Position numbers and translations under genes: made by a program
Assembly (NCBI GenBank): GCA_024103425.1
Contig: JAGFIS010000004.1
Span: 62,001 to 126,000, forward strand
Direction: 5' to 3'
DNA from: Chitinophagaceae bacterium
Lineage (GTDB): Bacteria; Bacteroidota; Bacteroidia; Chitinophagales; Chitinophagaceae
Length of the DNA: 64,000 bases
Notes under the pieces: model-generated
Told to the model about the DNA's origin: nothing
Seen by the model: only the letters and a program-made list of their open reading frames with translations
The model's database searches: none
In this document: positions 1 through 7,850 of the stretch, one piece after another
Position numbering within the stretch: the first letter of the stretch is position 1
How the letters are laid out: each line of letters begins with the position of its first letter

Positions 1-466
1 TAGGCTCATCCAGAATCAGCACCCTTGGTTTGAACATGAATGCCAGCGATGCACTCACTTTCTGAGTAGTACCTCCTGACAAGGTGCGCATCTTCTTATT
101 CATCATATCATTCAGACCAAAACTCTTAGCCAATCTATCATCAGGAGCAATGTTTCCATCTTTTCTGATATCCTTCATCATCTGTATCAAGTGAGCGATC
201 GTCATATTCTCTGGATACCTGCCTATCTGCGGCATATACCCGATATACTTGCGGTATTGCCATTCATTGTTCACTTCCTTGCCGTCAAAAAGAATTTGTC
301 CGCTATCGGGAACCACCATACCGAGAATGGTCTTGATCATGGTAGTCTTACCGCAACCGTTAGGTCCAAGAAGCGCAATACACTCACCTTCTTTGAATTT
401 AGTATTGATACCGTTCAGTACCTGAAGGCGACCGAACTTTTTGGAAATATTTTTTAATTCAATCAT
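1..466 (-). CDS. nosF: NosF-like ABC transporter ATPase, C-terminus beyond window
   Basis: ATP-binding subunit expected to work with NosY and NosD in supplying sulfur/copper chemistry for the CuZ centre of nitrous oxide reductase. Reading leftwards from the ATG at 466 the protein begins MIELKNISKKFGRLQVLNG. It shows a Walker A motif GPNGCGKTT, a signature LSGGTTQK (Gln of LSGGQ displaced, as often in this family) and a Walker B VLILDEP at the very edge, so about 155 residues are present and the helical and C-terminal parts are outside. Its ATG overlaps the nosD stop in an ATGA junction, which implies translational coupling. The NosF name rests on the position directly after nosD and nosL. Confidence 0.88.
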   Translation of the reverse strand, partial: MIELKNISKKFGRLQVLNGINTKFKEGECIALLGPNGCGKTTMIKTILGMVVPDSGQILFDGKEVNNEWQYRKYIGYMPQIGRYPENMTIAHLIQMMKDIRKDGNIAPDDRLAKSFGLNDMMNKKMRTLSGGTTQKVSASLAFMFKPRVLILDEP

Positions 467-1710
467 AATGCTAAAGGTTTCATATAGGGTTTCTCATCCT
501 TCAGGTTTTCCGGAGTGATTCCCGGCAAAAGCTTTTCTGTTTTATCTAACAGAGAAACAATAATGCTTCTGAAGAGCATTAATGAAGCAGGATTTGACTC
601 TATAATGGTTGAATATAAACTGATGGGTCTGTAGGGGATATCTCCACGGCCGTCTTTATTCAGATCATAACCCTCATACTTATCCCAGTAGTTACCTGTG
701 AAGCTGTTAGCTACCAGTGTACCGTTGGTAGCCACATCAAAGGTATTGCCGATAAAGTTGTTCTGAGTAATCTCGTTGTCGAGGGTGCTGGCTGATATCT
801 TTATAGCATACCCGTTATTGATGAACCTGTTTTTGAAAATCTTCAGACGGTTGCAGCCTTCAATATCGAGGGCGGTGGTATTTCGCCCGAAGTAGTTACC
901 TGAAATCTCACCGTCAGAAATATCTTTGAGCAAAATTCCGTAGGCCGCACCACCCCAATTATCATTGAAGTAGTTGTTGTACATGTTTACATTGTTCGTG
1001 TACATCACTGCTACCCCTGATTCGTTCTGCTCAAAAATGTTGGATATGTATGTATCGTTGTTGGAGAACATAAAGTGCAGACCGTATCTGATGTTCTTTC
1101 TGCTGATATTTCTCCACACTAGTGAGTTGGTTACAAACTCAAAATAGATACCATCACGGTGGCCGCTGATGTTATTCCCTAAAATATACATGCTGTCTGA
1201 TCTCCAACAGTGTACCCCGTTGCCAAACAAAACCTCGTTATTGGCCACAGAGTGAATTTCGTTGTCTTTGATTGTGCAATTTCTGCTGTGCTGGGTCAGA
1301 ATGCTGTAGGTATTATTTTCAAACTTATTATTCCTGATTATAACACCGTAGCTGTCAACCACCAGTAATCCGGCAAAATCGTGCATTTCTGACTGACCCG
1401 AATTGATAATTTTAAATCCTTCTAAAATGGCACCCTTCGCATGGATTTCCATCACGTTGCCCGATCTGCCTCCATCTATCACCGGGAAGTCGATGCCCTT
1501 TAGATAAAGTGTCTTATTAAATTTAATCTCTGTTTCTTTATAAACTCCCCTTTCTACATAAACCGTATCTCCGTGCCTGGCATTATCAATTCCCTGCTGA
1601 ATCGTCTTGTTGGGATGGTTTGTCCCCACATAGACTTTTCCCGCTGTCAGCGTGTCCGAAGAACCCACCAAAGCGACAACGATTCCCAGAAAAATTTTTA
1701 ATGTCTTCAT
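463..1710 (-). CDS. nosD: NosD, periplasmic copper-site maturation protein
   Basis: Periplasmic right-handed beta-helix protein of the CASH/NosD family that acts with the NosFY transporter in maturation of the NosZ CuZ cluster. The 415-residue product begins with an N-terminal signal sequence (MKTLKIFLGIVVALVGSS) and then shows the repeated N-N-x-(I/F) turns of a parallel beta-helix (for example IIRNNKFENNT, YILGNNISGHRDG, NIFEQNESGV), with a family-typical NYWDKYEGYDLNKDGRGDIPY block near residues 340-365. Its ATG shares one base with the nosL stop and its stop overlaps nosF, so nosL-nosD-nosF is a tightly coupled translational unit. Confidence 0.92.
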   Translation of the reverse strand: MKTLKIFLGIVVALVGSSDTLTAGKVYVGTNHPNKTIQQGIDNARHGDTVYVERGVYKETEIKFNKTLYLKGIDFPVIDGGRSGNVMEIHAKGAILEGFKIINSGQSEMHDFAGLLVVDSYGVIIRNNKFENNTYSILTQHSRNCTIKDNEIHSVANNEVLFGNGVHCWRSDSMYILGNNISGHRDGIYFEFVTNSLVWRNISRKNIRYGLHFMFSNNDTYISNIFEQNESGVAVMYTNNVNMYNNYFNDNWGGAAYGILLKDISDGEISGNYFGRNTTALDIEGCNRLKIFKNRFINNGYAIKISASTLDNEITQNNFIGNTFDVATNGTLVANSFTGNYWDKYEGYDLNKDGRGDIPYRPISLYSTIIESNPASLMLFRSIIVSLLDKTEKLLPGITPENLKDEKPYMKPLAL

Positions 1711-2141
1711 CAGTCCATTGAATAAAGGTCATCTAAAGTAATTTTCTCTCCGCCTACTTTTTGCTGTGTAGCATTGAAGTAATCCTGATTATCAAAAGCG
1801 GCCACATTGCCCCCCATCGGAGAGTGCAGATCTTCGCTCTTCAGAAGTAATGCTTCTGAAGCTTTGATAAAGTTGTGCGGATCACCGAAGTTCACCAGAT
1901 ACACTTCTTTAATCTTATTGCTATCGATCTTCGTCTTTCTAAATTCTACAAGGCAGTGTGTGTCGTCAAACTTGTACACCTTACCCTTATCGGTGATAAT
2001 CTCAGCACCGAAGTTTTTGTCTGCAATAGACATTTTGCAGAAGTCACAACTATCTTTACCCAGTTGAATCGGCTGCGGGCCACTGCTACAGCCGGTCAGG
2101 ATAAAGGCTGCTATAACTATTGCTGAAATAATCTTTTTCAT
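1710..2141 (-). CDS. nosL: NosL, copper-binding lipoprotein of N2O reductase assembly
   Basis: Outer-face lipoprotein that delivers copper to NosZ. The 143-residue product starts with a lipoprotein signal ending in the lipobox LTGC (Cys18). It carries the NosL metal motif CDFCKM (Cys32, Cys35, Met37), and YKFDDTHCLVEF and LLKSEDLHSPMGGNVAAF fit the family C-terminal half. It lies 1 nt downstream of the preceding membrane-protein gene and overlaps nosD by one base, so it is inside the nos operon. The motif, the length and the context agree. Confidence 0.93.
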   Translation of the reverse strand: MKKIISAIVIAAFILTGCSSGPQPIQLGKDSCDFCKMSIADKNFGAEIITDKGKVYKFDDTHCLVEFRKTKIDSNKIKEVYLVNFGDPHNFIKASEALLLKSEDLHSPMGGNVAAFDNQDYFNATQQKVGGEKITLDDLYSMD

Positions 2142-2142
2142 T

Positions 2143-2733
2143 TTATACGCTTAATTTTCTTTTTTCCAATCTTGTAAGTACAACAGCTATCAGGAGAAGA
2201 ATACCTGCCCCGAAGAAGAGAAGGCCACCTGCATCAGGCCATGAGTAAGCCTGGAAGTTCAGGAGTTCTTTATATCCGATCAGCGGAGGAGTATAGGACA
2301 TTCCCGGTACCTGAATCGGAGCCGAAGGGTCCAGATCATGCCCGTAATCATATTCCCATCTGTAAAAGTCAGCCATGGCAATTACTCCGAATGCCAGGAA
2401 AGAGTAAAACAAAACATTCAGCCATTTCCTTTTGTTTACAAGGAAAACCACTAATGTAAACAGAGCAAATAATCCAATCAGATAAGGTAATACAGTAAAC
2501 TCAATGAAATCTTCGGTATGAAGGGTCTTCATGCCGATGTAGTGGTTCAATCCGTTCACAATCTCTACATCTCCTCCCAATTTATGAGGATACATTTTCA
2601 ATGTTAGCCCTTCCGGATATTGGGGAGCGTAGAGTAAAATTTTCCAAAGTGGCACCACTAATACTATAATCAACATTAAGGCACTAATGGCTACCAGTAT
2701 TCTTTGAAGGCCGCTTAGTCGTTCTGTTTTCAT
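2143..2733 (-). CDS. nos-cluster integral membrane protein (NosB-like position)
   Basis: Integral membrane protein of unknown function encoded between nosZ and nosL, a position often taken by a small membrane protein in clade II nos clusters. The ATG at 2733 (MKTERLSGLQRI) is preferred over an in-frame codon at 2799, because the 5' extension would run through the hairpin at 2752-2785. The 196 residues contain about four hydrophobic segments: ILVAISALMLIIVLVVPLW, VLPYLIGLFALFTLVVFLV, VLFYSFLAFGVIAMADFY and LLFFGAGILLLIAVVLT. A long extracytoplasmic loop follows TM1, and the loop WEYDYGHDLDPSAPI follows TM3. Family identity is inferred from context and topology only. Confidence 0.72.
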   Translation of the reverse strand: MKTERLSGLQRILVAISALMLIIVLVVPLWKILLYAPQYPEGLTLKMYPHKLGGDVEIVNGLNHYIGMKTLHTEDFIEFTVLPYLIGLFALFTLVVFLVNKRKWLNVLFYSFLAFGVIAMADFYRWEYDYGHDLDPSAPIQVPGMSYTPPLIGYKELLNFQAYSWPDAGGLLFFGAGILLLIAVVLTRLEKRKLSV

Positions 2734-2751
2734 TTTATAATTTTTTTTGAA

Positions 2752-2785
2752 AACCAACAGGCCTTTTTGATGAGGCCTGTCGGTT
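2752..2785 (-). terminator. Hairpin in the nosZ-membrane protein gap
   Basis: Twelve-nt arms AACCAACAGGCC (2752-2763) and GGCCTGTCGGTT (2774-2785) pair with one mismatch around a 10-nt loop, immediately after the nosZ stop. On the transcribed minus strand only about four T follow the stem, so it may be a leaky terminator or a 3' end stabiliser that sets nosZ mRNA above the maturation genes. It also argues for the downstream gene starting at 2733. Confidence 0.6.
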
Positions 2786-2799
2786 ATTTTTGTGCTCAA

Positions 2800-4797
2800 T
2801 TATTGTGCGGCGTCCGGTTCTACCGTGGCGTCTGATTTCTTATCGAGGCTCCAAGTCAGAGGAACATTAGATCCTTTAGGAGACACTCTGATATATCCCT
2901 GCATTTCCTGGTGTAGTGCACTACAGAAGTCAGTACAATAGAAAGGATATACTGTAGAAACTTCCGGTACCCACTTCAGAGTCTGAGTTTCACCCGGCAT
3001 TACCAGCAATTCGGCATTATTAGCACCTTTGATAGCAAATCCGTGTGGCAAATCCCAATCCTGCTCCAGGTTTGTTACGTGAAAGTAAACTTCGTCTCCT
3101 ACTCTGATACCCTCAATGTTATCAGGGTTAAAGTGCGAGCGGATCATAGTCATGTAGATATCCACTCTGTTTCCTTTACGCTCAACTCTTGCTTCTTTCT
3201 CACCCATTGTTACAAACGGGTTCTTATTCTTCATCAGGTCATAAATCTTCAGTGACTTAGGAGCTACCTTGTCTGCCGGGATAGCCTGTGCATAGTGAGG
3301 CTCGCCCGCAGTTGGGAAGTCCAGAAGCAACTTCATCTTATCTCCCGTGATATCAAACAACTGTGCAGTCTGGTTCAGCTCAGGACCTGTAGGCAGATAA
3401 CGATCTTTAGTGATTTTGTTGTAAGCTACCAGGTACTTACCGTAAGGCTTCTTAGAGTCACCACCTACTACCATCAGGTGACCGGTTGAATAATAGGTAG
3501 GAGCGCGATCCAGAACCTTCAGGTCTTTAATGCTCCACTTTACAACTTCAGAAGAAAGGAACATACTGGTGTAAGCATTACCGTGAGCATCAAACTCAGT
3601 GTGCAGAGGTCCTAAGCCCGGCTTTTCAACTTCACCGTGCAGTACTGATTCGTACTTCAGCACAGGAATACCATCGTAATCGCCATCGAAGTCTTTGTTC
3701 TCAATAGCCTTCATCATTTTAGTATAAGAGAATACAGGAATCAAAGCCGCAAGCTTACCGCTACCTACGATGTACTCTCCGGTAGGATCTACGTCACAAC
3801 CGTGAGGAGATTTCGGACAAGGCATAGCGTAAACCAGATCGGGGAACTGAGTAGCGTCTAATACAACTACTTCGTCCTTAATAGTAGAAGTAGCCTGGTG
3901 TGTTTCGTCGCTGTACACGTTATGAGCATACTTAACTTTCTGCTTCTGACCGCGGCCTTGTTTCAGATACTCTTCAGCCTTCTTCCAGTTAACAGCCATT
4001 ATGAAGTCTTTGTCTCTCTTAGATGCATTCACTTCAAGCAATGTGTGTGCCTGCTCTGAGTTGTAGCAACTGAAGAAGAACCACCCGTGGCTCGGGCCTT
4101 TACCTGCGTGGCTCAGGTCGAAGTTTACGCCCGGTAAGAGAATCTGGAATGCGATATCCATCTTACCGTCGTTGGGGTCAACACTGATGAAGCTCACGGT
4201 ACCCTTAAAGTTTTTCTTGTAAGTGTCAATCGGAACATCACCATTGTCATTGTCCATCGGGACGCTGAAGCGGGTACCTGCCACTACATACTCTGTATTC
4301 TCAGTAATGAACGGAGAAGAGTGGTTACCTGCGCTGTTCGGAATTTCAATAATTTCCGCAGTTCTGAAGGTAGTCAGATCGATACGGGCGATTCTCGGCG
4401 TATTGTTTGCGTTTGCAAACAGCCAGCGTCCGTCGGTCTCTCCATTAGTCTGCGAAATTTCCAGGTGGTGCTGGTCATCCCAAGGAATAAAACCATGAGA
4501 AGTGTTCAACATCGGGATAGTATTCTCAGAATAGCCCCATCCTGTCTGCGGATCGTTAGAGAAAACAGGAATGGTTCTGAGAAGACGACCTGAAGGCAAA
4601 CCGTAAACAGTTACCTGTCCACTAAATCCTCCTGATACAAAGTTGTACACTTCGTCATACTTGCCCGGAGCAACATATACTCTTGAAGCAGCGTCGCCTG
4701 CTGCTGCACTTCCTGCGTTTTTAGGTTTACATCCGGTAATACCAAGCAGGAAGATTGCTGTTGTTAGTGATAAGACCGGGATGATCATTCGTTTCAT
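2800..4797 (-). CDS. nosZ: Nitrous oxide reductase NosZ, clade II, Sec-type lipoprotein signal
   Basis: Periplasmic multicopper enzyme that reduces N2O to N2. The ATG at 4797 (MKRMIIPVLSLTT) is chosen because it begins a signal sequence, whereas the longer frame to 4842 adds a non-signal stretch. The signal is Sec-type with a lipobox LLGITGC and no twin-arginine, the mark of clade II (atypical) NosZ. The beta-propeller carries the CuZ-type DQHH motif and further conserved segments SPHGCDVDPTGEY and HTEFDAHGNAYTS. The C-terminal cupredoxin domain has the CuA motif CTDFCSALHQEM (Cys621, Cys625, His629, Met632 of 665). A cytochrome c gene precedes it, and membrane protein, nosL, nosD and nosF genes follow. 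Confidence 0.97.
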   Translation of the reverse strand: MKRMIIPVLSLTTAIFLLGITGCKPKNAGSAAAGDAASRVYVAPGKYDEVYNFVSGGFSGQVTVYGLPSGRLLRTIPVFSNDPQTGWGYSENTIPMLNTSHGFIPWDDQHHLEISQTNGETDGRWLFANANNTPRIARIDLTTFRTAEIIEIPNSAGNHSSPFITENTEYVVAGTRFSVPMDNDNGDVPIDTYKKNFKGTVSFISVDPNDGKMDIAFQILLPGVNFDLSHAGKGPSHGWFFFSCYNSEQAHTLLEVNASKRDKDFIMAVNWKKAEEYLKQGRGQKQKVKYAHNVYSDETHQATSTIKDEVVVLDATQFPDLVYAMPCPKSPHGCDVDPTGEYIVGSGKLAALIPVFSYTKMMKAIENKDFDGDYDGIPVLKYESVLHGEVEKPGLGPLHTEFDAHGNAYTSMFLSSEVVKWSIKDLKVLDRAPTYYSTGHLMVVGGDSKKPYGKYLVAYNKITKDRYLPTGPELNQTAQLFDITGDKMKLLLDFPTAGEPHYAQAIPADKVAPKSLKIYDLMKNKNPFVTMGEKEARVERKGNRVDIYMTMIRSHFNPDNIEGIRVGDEVYFHVTNLEQDWDLPHGFAIKGANNAELLVMPGETQTLKWVPEVSTVYPFYCTDFCSALHQEMQGYIRVSPKGSNVPLTWSLDKKSDATVEPDAAQ

Positions 4798-4836
4798 GTT
4801 AATGAAAGTTTTGAGTTGATTGTTTGGGTTTTGAAA

Positions 4837-4852
4837 AGGCAATACCTTGCCT
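4837..4852. promoter_or_regulatory. Perfect dyad AGGCAA-N4-TTGCCT upstream of nosZ
   Basis: The 16-nt sequence AGGCAATACCTTGCCT has six-base arms and a 4-nt spacer and lies 40 nt before the nosZ ATG. The 4-nt spacing is that of an FNR-type operator, but a short 5' UTR hairpin is equally possible. No strong -7 element was found close by. Confidence 0.35.
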
Positions 4853-4907
4853 GTATTAAAAATTTTTCGTTTTTAATTAATTGGTTGAAAAAAACTTTTC
4901 AGGTAAA

Positions 4908-4933
4908 ACCGGGCGTAAAGACTTACACCCGGT
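4908..4933 (-). terminator. Terminator hairpin after the cytochrome c gene
   Basis: Arms ACCGGGCGTAA (4908-4918) and TTACACCCGGT (4923-4933) pair 10 of 11 around a 4-nt loop. On the minus strand the stem is followed by TTTTACC. It lies 21 nt past the cytochrome c stop, so cytochrome c and nosZ are probably partly uncoupled, with read-through possible. Confidence 0.7.
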
Positions 4934-4954
4934 ATATAATTGAAACAATGAAAA

Positions 4955-5422
4955 CTATTTCACTCCGTCGTTCTTACGCATAAATTCGTAAACGTTCTTC
5001 GCGTCGTCGTCGGTCAGATTCTGGTTAGGCATTCTAACCATACAAATCTCCAGCATAGCCTGGGCTTTTGGGTCTTTGTCGAGCATTTCATCCGTATTGG
5101 TCATGAAGTTCAGAATCCAATCTGGTGAATGAAGCTCAGTTACCCCTTTCCATCCCGGACCAACAAGCATCTCTGCTGACAGTTTGTGACAGGAAGCACA
5201 TTTCAAGTCATACACCTTCTCGCCATTGGCTGCCATGGTTGCATCCAATTTAGCCGGTGGCTGATAATCCTTGAAATTTCCTTCCCCACGGTGCGGGTCA
5301 TAATCTTCAATGGTTGCTTTTTCTCCGGCTTCTTCACTTTCACCCGGCTGGTAGCCTCCACTCGGCCCTCCGCAGGAGATCATGAATAACGCCGCTGAGA
5401 ACGCAATCAAGATTTTTTTCAT
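4955..5422 (-). CDS. Lipoprotein monoheme cytochrome c, likely electron donor in N2O reduction
   Basis: Class I-type cytochrome c predicted to be lipid-anchored and to feed electrons towards NosZ. The 155-residue product has a lipoprotein signal (FMISC, Cys17), an acidic linker to about residue 60, a heme motif CASCH (Cys75, Cys78, His79) and a probable axial Met131 in CMVRMPNQNL, followed by the usual C-terminal helix (DDDAKNVYEFMRKN). It is the first gene of the nos cluster. A near-consensus -7 element (5470-5477) and two Crp/Fnr-like dyads lie upstream. The electron-donor role is inferred from position. Confidence 0.9.
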   Translation of the reverse strand: MKKILIAFSAALFMISCGGPSGGYQPGESEEAGEKATIEDYDPHRGEGNFKDYQPPAKLDATMAANGEKVYDLKCASCHKLSAEMLVGPGWKGVTELHSPDWILNFMTNTDEMLDKDPKAQAMLEICMVRMPNQNLTDDDAKNVYEFMRKNDGVK

Positions 5423-5469
5423 AATTGTAAAAGTTTAAAAATTTTACTTTGCAATATTACAAGTCGAAG

Positions 5470-5477
5470 CAAATTTA
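5470..5477 (-). promoter_or_regulatory. Possible -7 element of the cytochrome c/nos promoter
   Basis: TAAATTTG on the minus strand fits the Bacteroidota TAnnTTTG element, 48 nt before the cytochrome c ATG. No TTTG was seen at the expected -33 distance. The dyad at 5481-5496 abuts it on the upstream side. Confidence 0.4.
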
Positions 5478-5480
5478 TAT

Positions 5481-5496
5481 TATGAGAGTCGTCATA
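5481..5496. promoter_or_regulatory. Crp/Fnr-type dyad 1: TATGA-N6-TCATA
   Basis: TATGAGAGTCGTCATA has five-base arms and a six-base spacer, the geometry of Crp-family operators. It sits just upstream of the -7 element of the cytochrome c gene. It is one of four related dyads between 5.4 and 8.4 kb. Confidence 0.5.
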
Positions 5497-5512
5497 AAAA
5501 GTCCAATTTTAA

Positions 5513-5528
5513 AATGATTGTAATCATA
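5513..5528. promoter_or_regulatory. Crp/Fnr-type dyad 2: AATGA-N6-TCATA
   Basis: AATGATTGTAATCATA lies in the divergent gap between the cytochrome c gene and the 12-TM gene. It shares AATGA-N4-AATCATA with the dyads at 6902 and 8325. Its position fits control of either divergent gene. Confidence 0.55.
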
Positions 5529-5643
5529 CAATAAATACCCCGCCCGCACTTTTCTTCTTTTTTATTACTATTCAGGATATATACAAGTGAAATTGTATAG
5601 CTTTGAAACAGTTTTGAGGTAAAAAGAATTCCCCGCAAATACG

Positions 5644-6906
5644 ATGAAAACAAGCTTTGTTACTAAGAAATGGATTGAAATCGCCCTGATTAACTTTTGT
5701 GTCGTAGCTCTGGCAGGGGTTGTCTTACGATATAAAATGAACTTTTCCCTACCCTCCATTAACCACAAATACATGCTTTATGGCCACTCCAACTTCGCTT
5801 TTGTGGGTTGGGCATCGCTGGCTTTGATGACACTGATGGTACGTTATTTAGTCAGGAACAAGCTTGAAACCAACTACCTTAAGTATAAAGTATTATTAAT
5901 TATAGAGACCCTTTCGGCCTACGGGATGTTTATTTCATTTATCATCCAGGGATACGATTTTTTCTCTAACCTGTTTTCTATTCTGGCTATTCTCGTCTCC
6001 TATATATTTATATATACATACTGGAAGGATATCAATAAAGTAAAAGATACCTCGTATGCAAAACTCTGGTTTAAGGGCGGGATGGTATTGTGGGCCGTTT
6101 CATCCCTTGGTGCAATCTTCCTTGCATATCTGCTGGCGAATAACATTAGGATTCAAGATCTCTATATTGCTGCAATGTATTTTTTCCTGCATTTCCAGTA
6201 CAACGGATGGTTTCTATTTATTTGCTTCGGAATATTCTTTGCTTATCTGGAGCGGATTGGACTGACACAGGCCCGGGCTGCCAGCAAGAATCTCTTCTTA
6301 ATAATGATATGCACCGTGCTTCCGGCCTATTTCCTATCGATTCTCTGGCTGAAGCTTCCATGGTACTTGTACTGGACAGCCAACGTCGCAGGTGTACTAC
6401 AGTTGCTGGTTTTCATATTCTTTATTCAGATACTCAGAACTGTGGTTAAGAATTCGCACAACCGGTTTCATAGCTCTACCTACTGGTTGTGGACGATGGC
6501 AGGCATCGCTTTTACTTTGAAAATCATCCTGCAACTATTATCTATTATACCTTCACTGAGCCAGTTTGCATTCGGCTACCGCCCGATTATTATAGGTTAC
6601 CTGCACCTCTCCTTTGTAGGAGTCGTCAGCCTCTTCATCTTCGGTTATATCAACGAGTTCATCCACCGTTTCCGCGGACGGGTGAGTGGTATCGGTGCGT
6701 TGGTATTTGTCGTAGGATTTATTTTCCAGGAACTGATACTAATGTTTCAGGGACTCGAAGCCATGAATGTACAGCCGGTAAAAAGCGCCAATATTATGCT
6801 ATTCTACTGTGTTATTCTGCAGGCTGCCGGACTAATTTGGATCACCATCGGCATTATGAAGGCAAGCGATAATGAAGAATCGCTGATTGGCGACGGTACT
6901 AAATGA
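5644..6906 (+). CDS. 12-TM membrane protein resembling heme-copper oxidase subunit I
   Basis: Polytopic protein of 420 residues with twelve hydrophobic segments, the count seen in heme-copper oxidase/NO reductase large subunits. Histidines sit in TM2 (YGHSNFAFVGW, His48), TM6 (FFLHFQYNGWF, His183) and TM10 (GYLHLSFVG, His321), plus His41 and His341 at membrane edges. TM2 and TM10 are where the low-spin heme ligands lie in that superfamily. The His pair expected in TM7 and the W-H-x3-Y motif are not seen, so a full CuB site looks unlikely. It is divergent from the nos cluster and has a dyad upstream. A heme-binding or NO/O2-sensing role is a guess. Confidence 0.6.
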   Translation: MKTSFVTKKWIEIALINFCVVALAGVVLRYKMNFSLPSINHKYMLYGHSNFAFVGWASLALMTLMVRYLVRNKLETNYLKYKVLLIIETLSAYGMFISFIIQGYDFFSNLFSILAILVSYIFIYTYWKDINKVKDTSYAKLWFKGGMVLWAVSSLGAIFLAYLLANNIRIQDLYIAAMYFFLHFQYNGWFLFICFGIFFAYLERIGLTQARAASKNLFLIMICTVLPAYFLSILWLKLPWYLYWTANVAGVLQLLVFIFFIQILRTVVKNSHNRFHSSTYWLWTMAGIAFTLKIILQLLSIIPSLSQFAFGYRPIIIGYLHLSFVGVVSLFIFGYINEFIHRFRGRVSGIGALVFVVGFIFQELILMFQGLEAMNVQPVKSANIMLFYCVILQAAGLIWITIGIMKASDNEESLIGDGTK

Positions 6907-6917
6907 CGGAAATCATA
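6902..6917. promoter_or_regulatory. Crp/Fnr-type dyad 3: AATGA-N6-TCATA
   Basis: AATGACGGAAATCATA overlaps the stop codon of the 12-TM gene and lies about 71 nt before the universal stress protein ATG. It keeps the AATGA-N4-AATCATA core of dyads 2 and 4. Confidence 0.5.
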
Positions 6918-6987
6918 TTAATTTATTAGGCAGCTCATAAGCAGAAAAAAGTGGCCATATTACATTTGACAGCAAATTCTTTTCTAG

Positions 6988-7827
6988 ATGAAAAAAATAA
7001 TTGCTGCCATAGATTTTTCAGATGCTTCCTTCAATGCGCTCAGTTACGCCGCCTACCTGGCCAATGCATTTAACAGCACACTGATAGTAGTACACGCATA
7101 TACTGATACAAATGCTATTGACGACATGCCCGTGGACGAAATATTTAAATCTGAGTTTGATCTACAGAAAGCCAATTACAATTTCCTGGTAGCGCAGATG
7201 GAGGGAGTAGTAAGAAAATTCACAGTTAAAATAAAAGGAATCGTAAAGGAAGGTAAAACTATTCCGGTACTCAATAAAATCGCAAAAGAAGAAAATGCCT
7301 CACTACTTGTTTTGGGGATGAAAGGAAGGGGCAAGAGCAGCTCAGTCTTTGGAAGCACGACCACTTCAATGATCGGCAAGACAACACTCCCAATGATTAT
7401 CGTGCCCGAAAATGCTTCTTATCAGCCATATGAAAATATCGTTATCGCTGTAGACTTTAAAGAAACAAAGCCTGCATATAAATTTAAGGTATTGAATGAA
7501 ATCATCAAGAAGTACGATCCGTTCCTCGAGGTACTGAACGTTCAGAAGAAAAACAGCAAGCTCACTCCTGAGATGATTGCAGGAAAAATTGCTACAGGCC
7601 TGCAGTGGGAGAAATACAATCACAGCTTCAACATCGTAGAGAACGATGACGTAGGCGAAGGTATCAATAATTTCCTGAAAACACATCCTGCCGATCTGGT
7701 AGGTATGGTTGCTCGCAAACACGGACTGCTAGAGGGTTTGTTCACAAGGTCGAATACCAAAAAGATGTCAAAGCAATCCAGCGTACCTTTACTGATTATG
7801 CACGCCCCCAAAGAGTCAACTATTTAA
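6988..7827 (+). CDS. Tandem-domain universal stress protein (UspA family)
   Basis: Cytoplasmic stress protein with two Usp domains in 279 residues. The first (about 1-140) opens MKKIIAAIDFSDASFNAL and ends in the ATP-loop-like series GMKGRGKSSSVFGSTTTSMI followed by PMIIVPE. The second (about 148-279) opens NIVIAVDFKE and ends GMVARKHGLLEGLFTRSNTK then PLLIMH, with a weaker loop that may not bind ATP. It is followed after 23 nt by a flavin-type split-barrel gene, probably co-transcribed. The upstream Crp/Fnr-like dyad suggests induction under low oxygen or nitrosative stress, as is common for Usp genes in such regulons. Confidence 0.88.
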   Translation: MKKIIAAIDFSDASFNALSYAAYLANAFNSTLIVVHAYTDTNAIDDMPVDEIFKSEFDLQKANYNFLVAQMEGVVRKFTVKIKGIVKEGKTIPVLNKIAKEENASLLVLGMKGRGKSSSVFGSTTTSMIGKTTLPMIIVPENASYQPYENIVIAVDFKETKPAYKFKVLNEIIKKYDPFLEVLNVQKKNSKLTPEMIAGKIATGLQWEKYNHSFNIVENDDVGEGINNFLKTHPADLVGMVARKHGLLEGLFTRSNTKKMSKQSSVPLLIMHAPKESTI

Positions 7828-7850
7828 TTGTTTTAAAAAGAATCGGAATT

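Noticed and set aside
4798..4842. Longer NosZ start at 4842
   Set aside because: It would put 15 residues before a clear lipoprotein signal and run into the palindrome at 4837-4852. The ATG at 4797 is the natural start.
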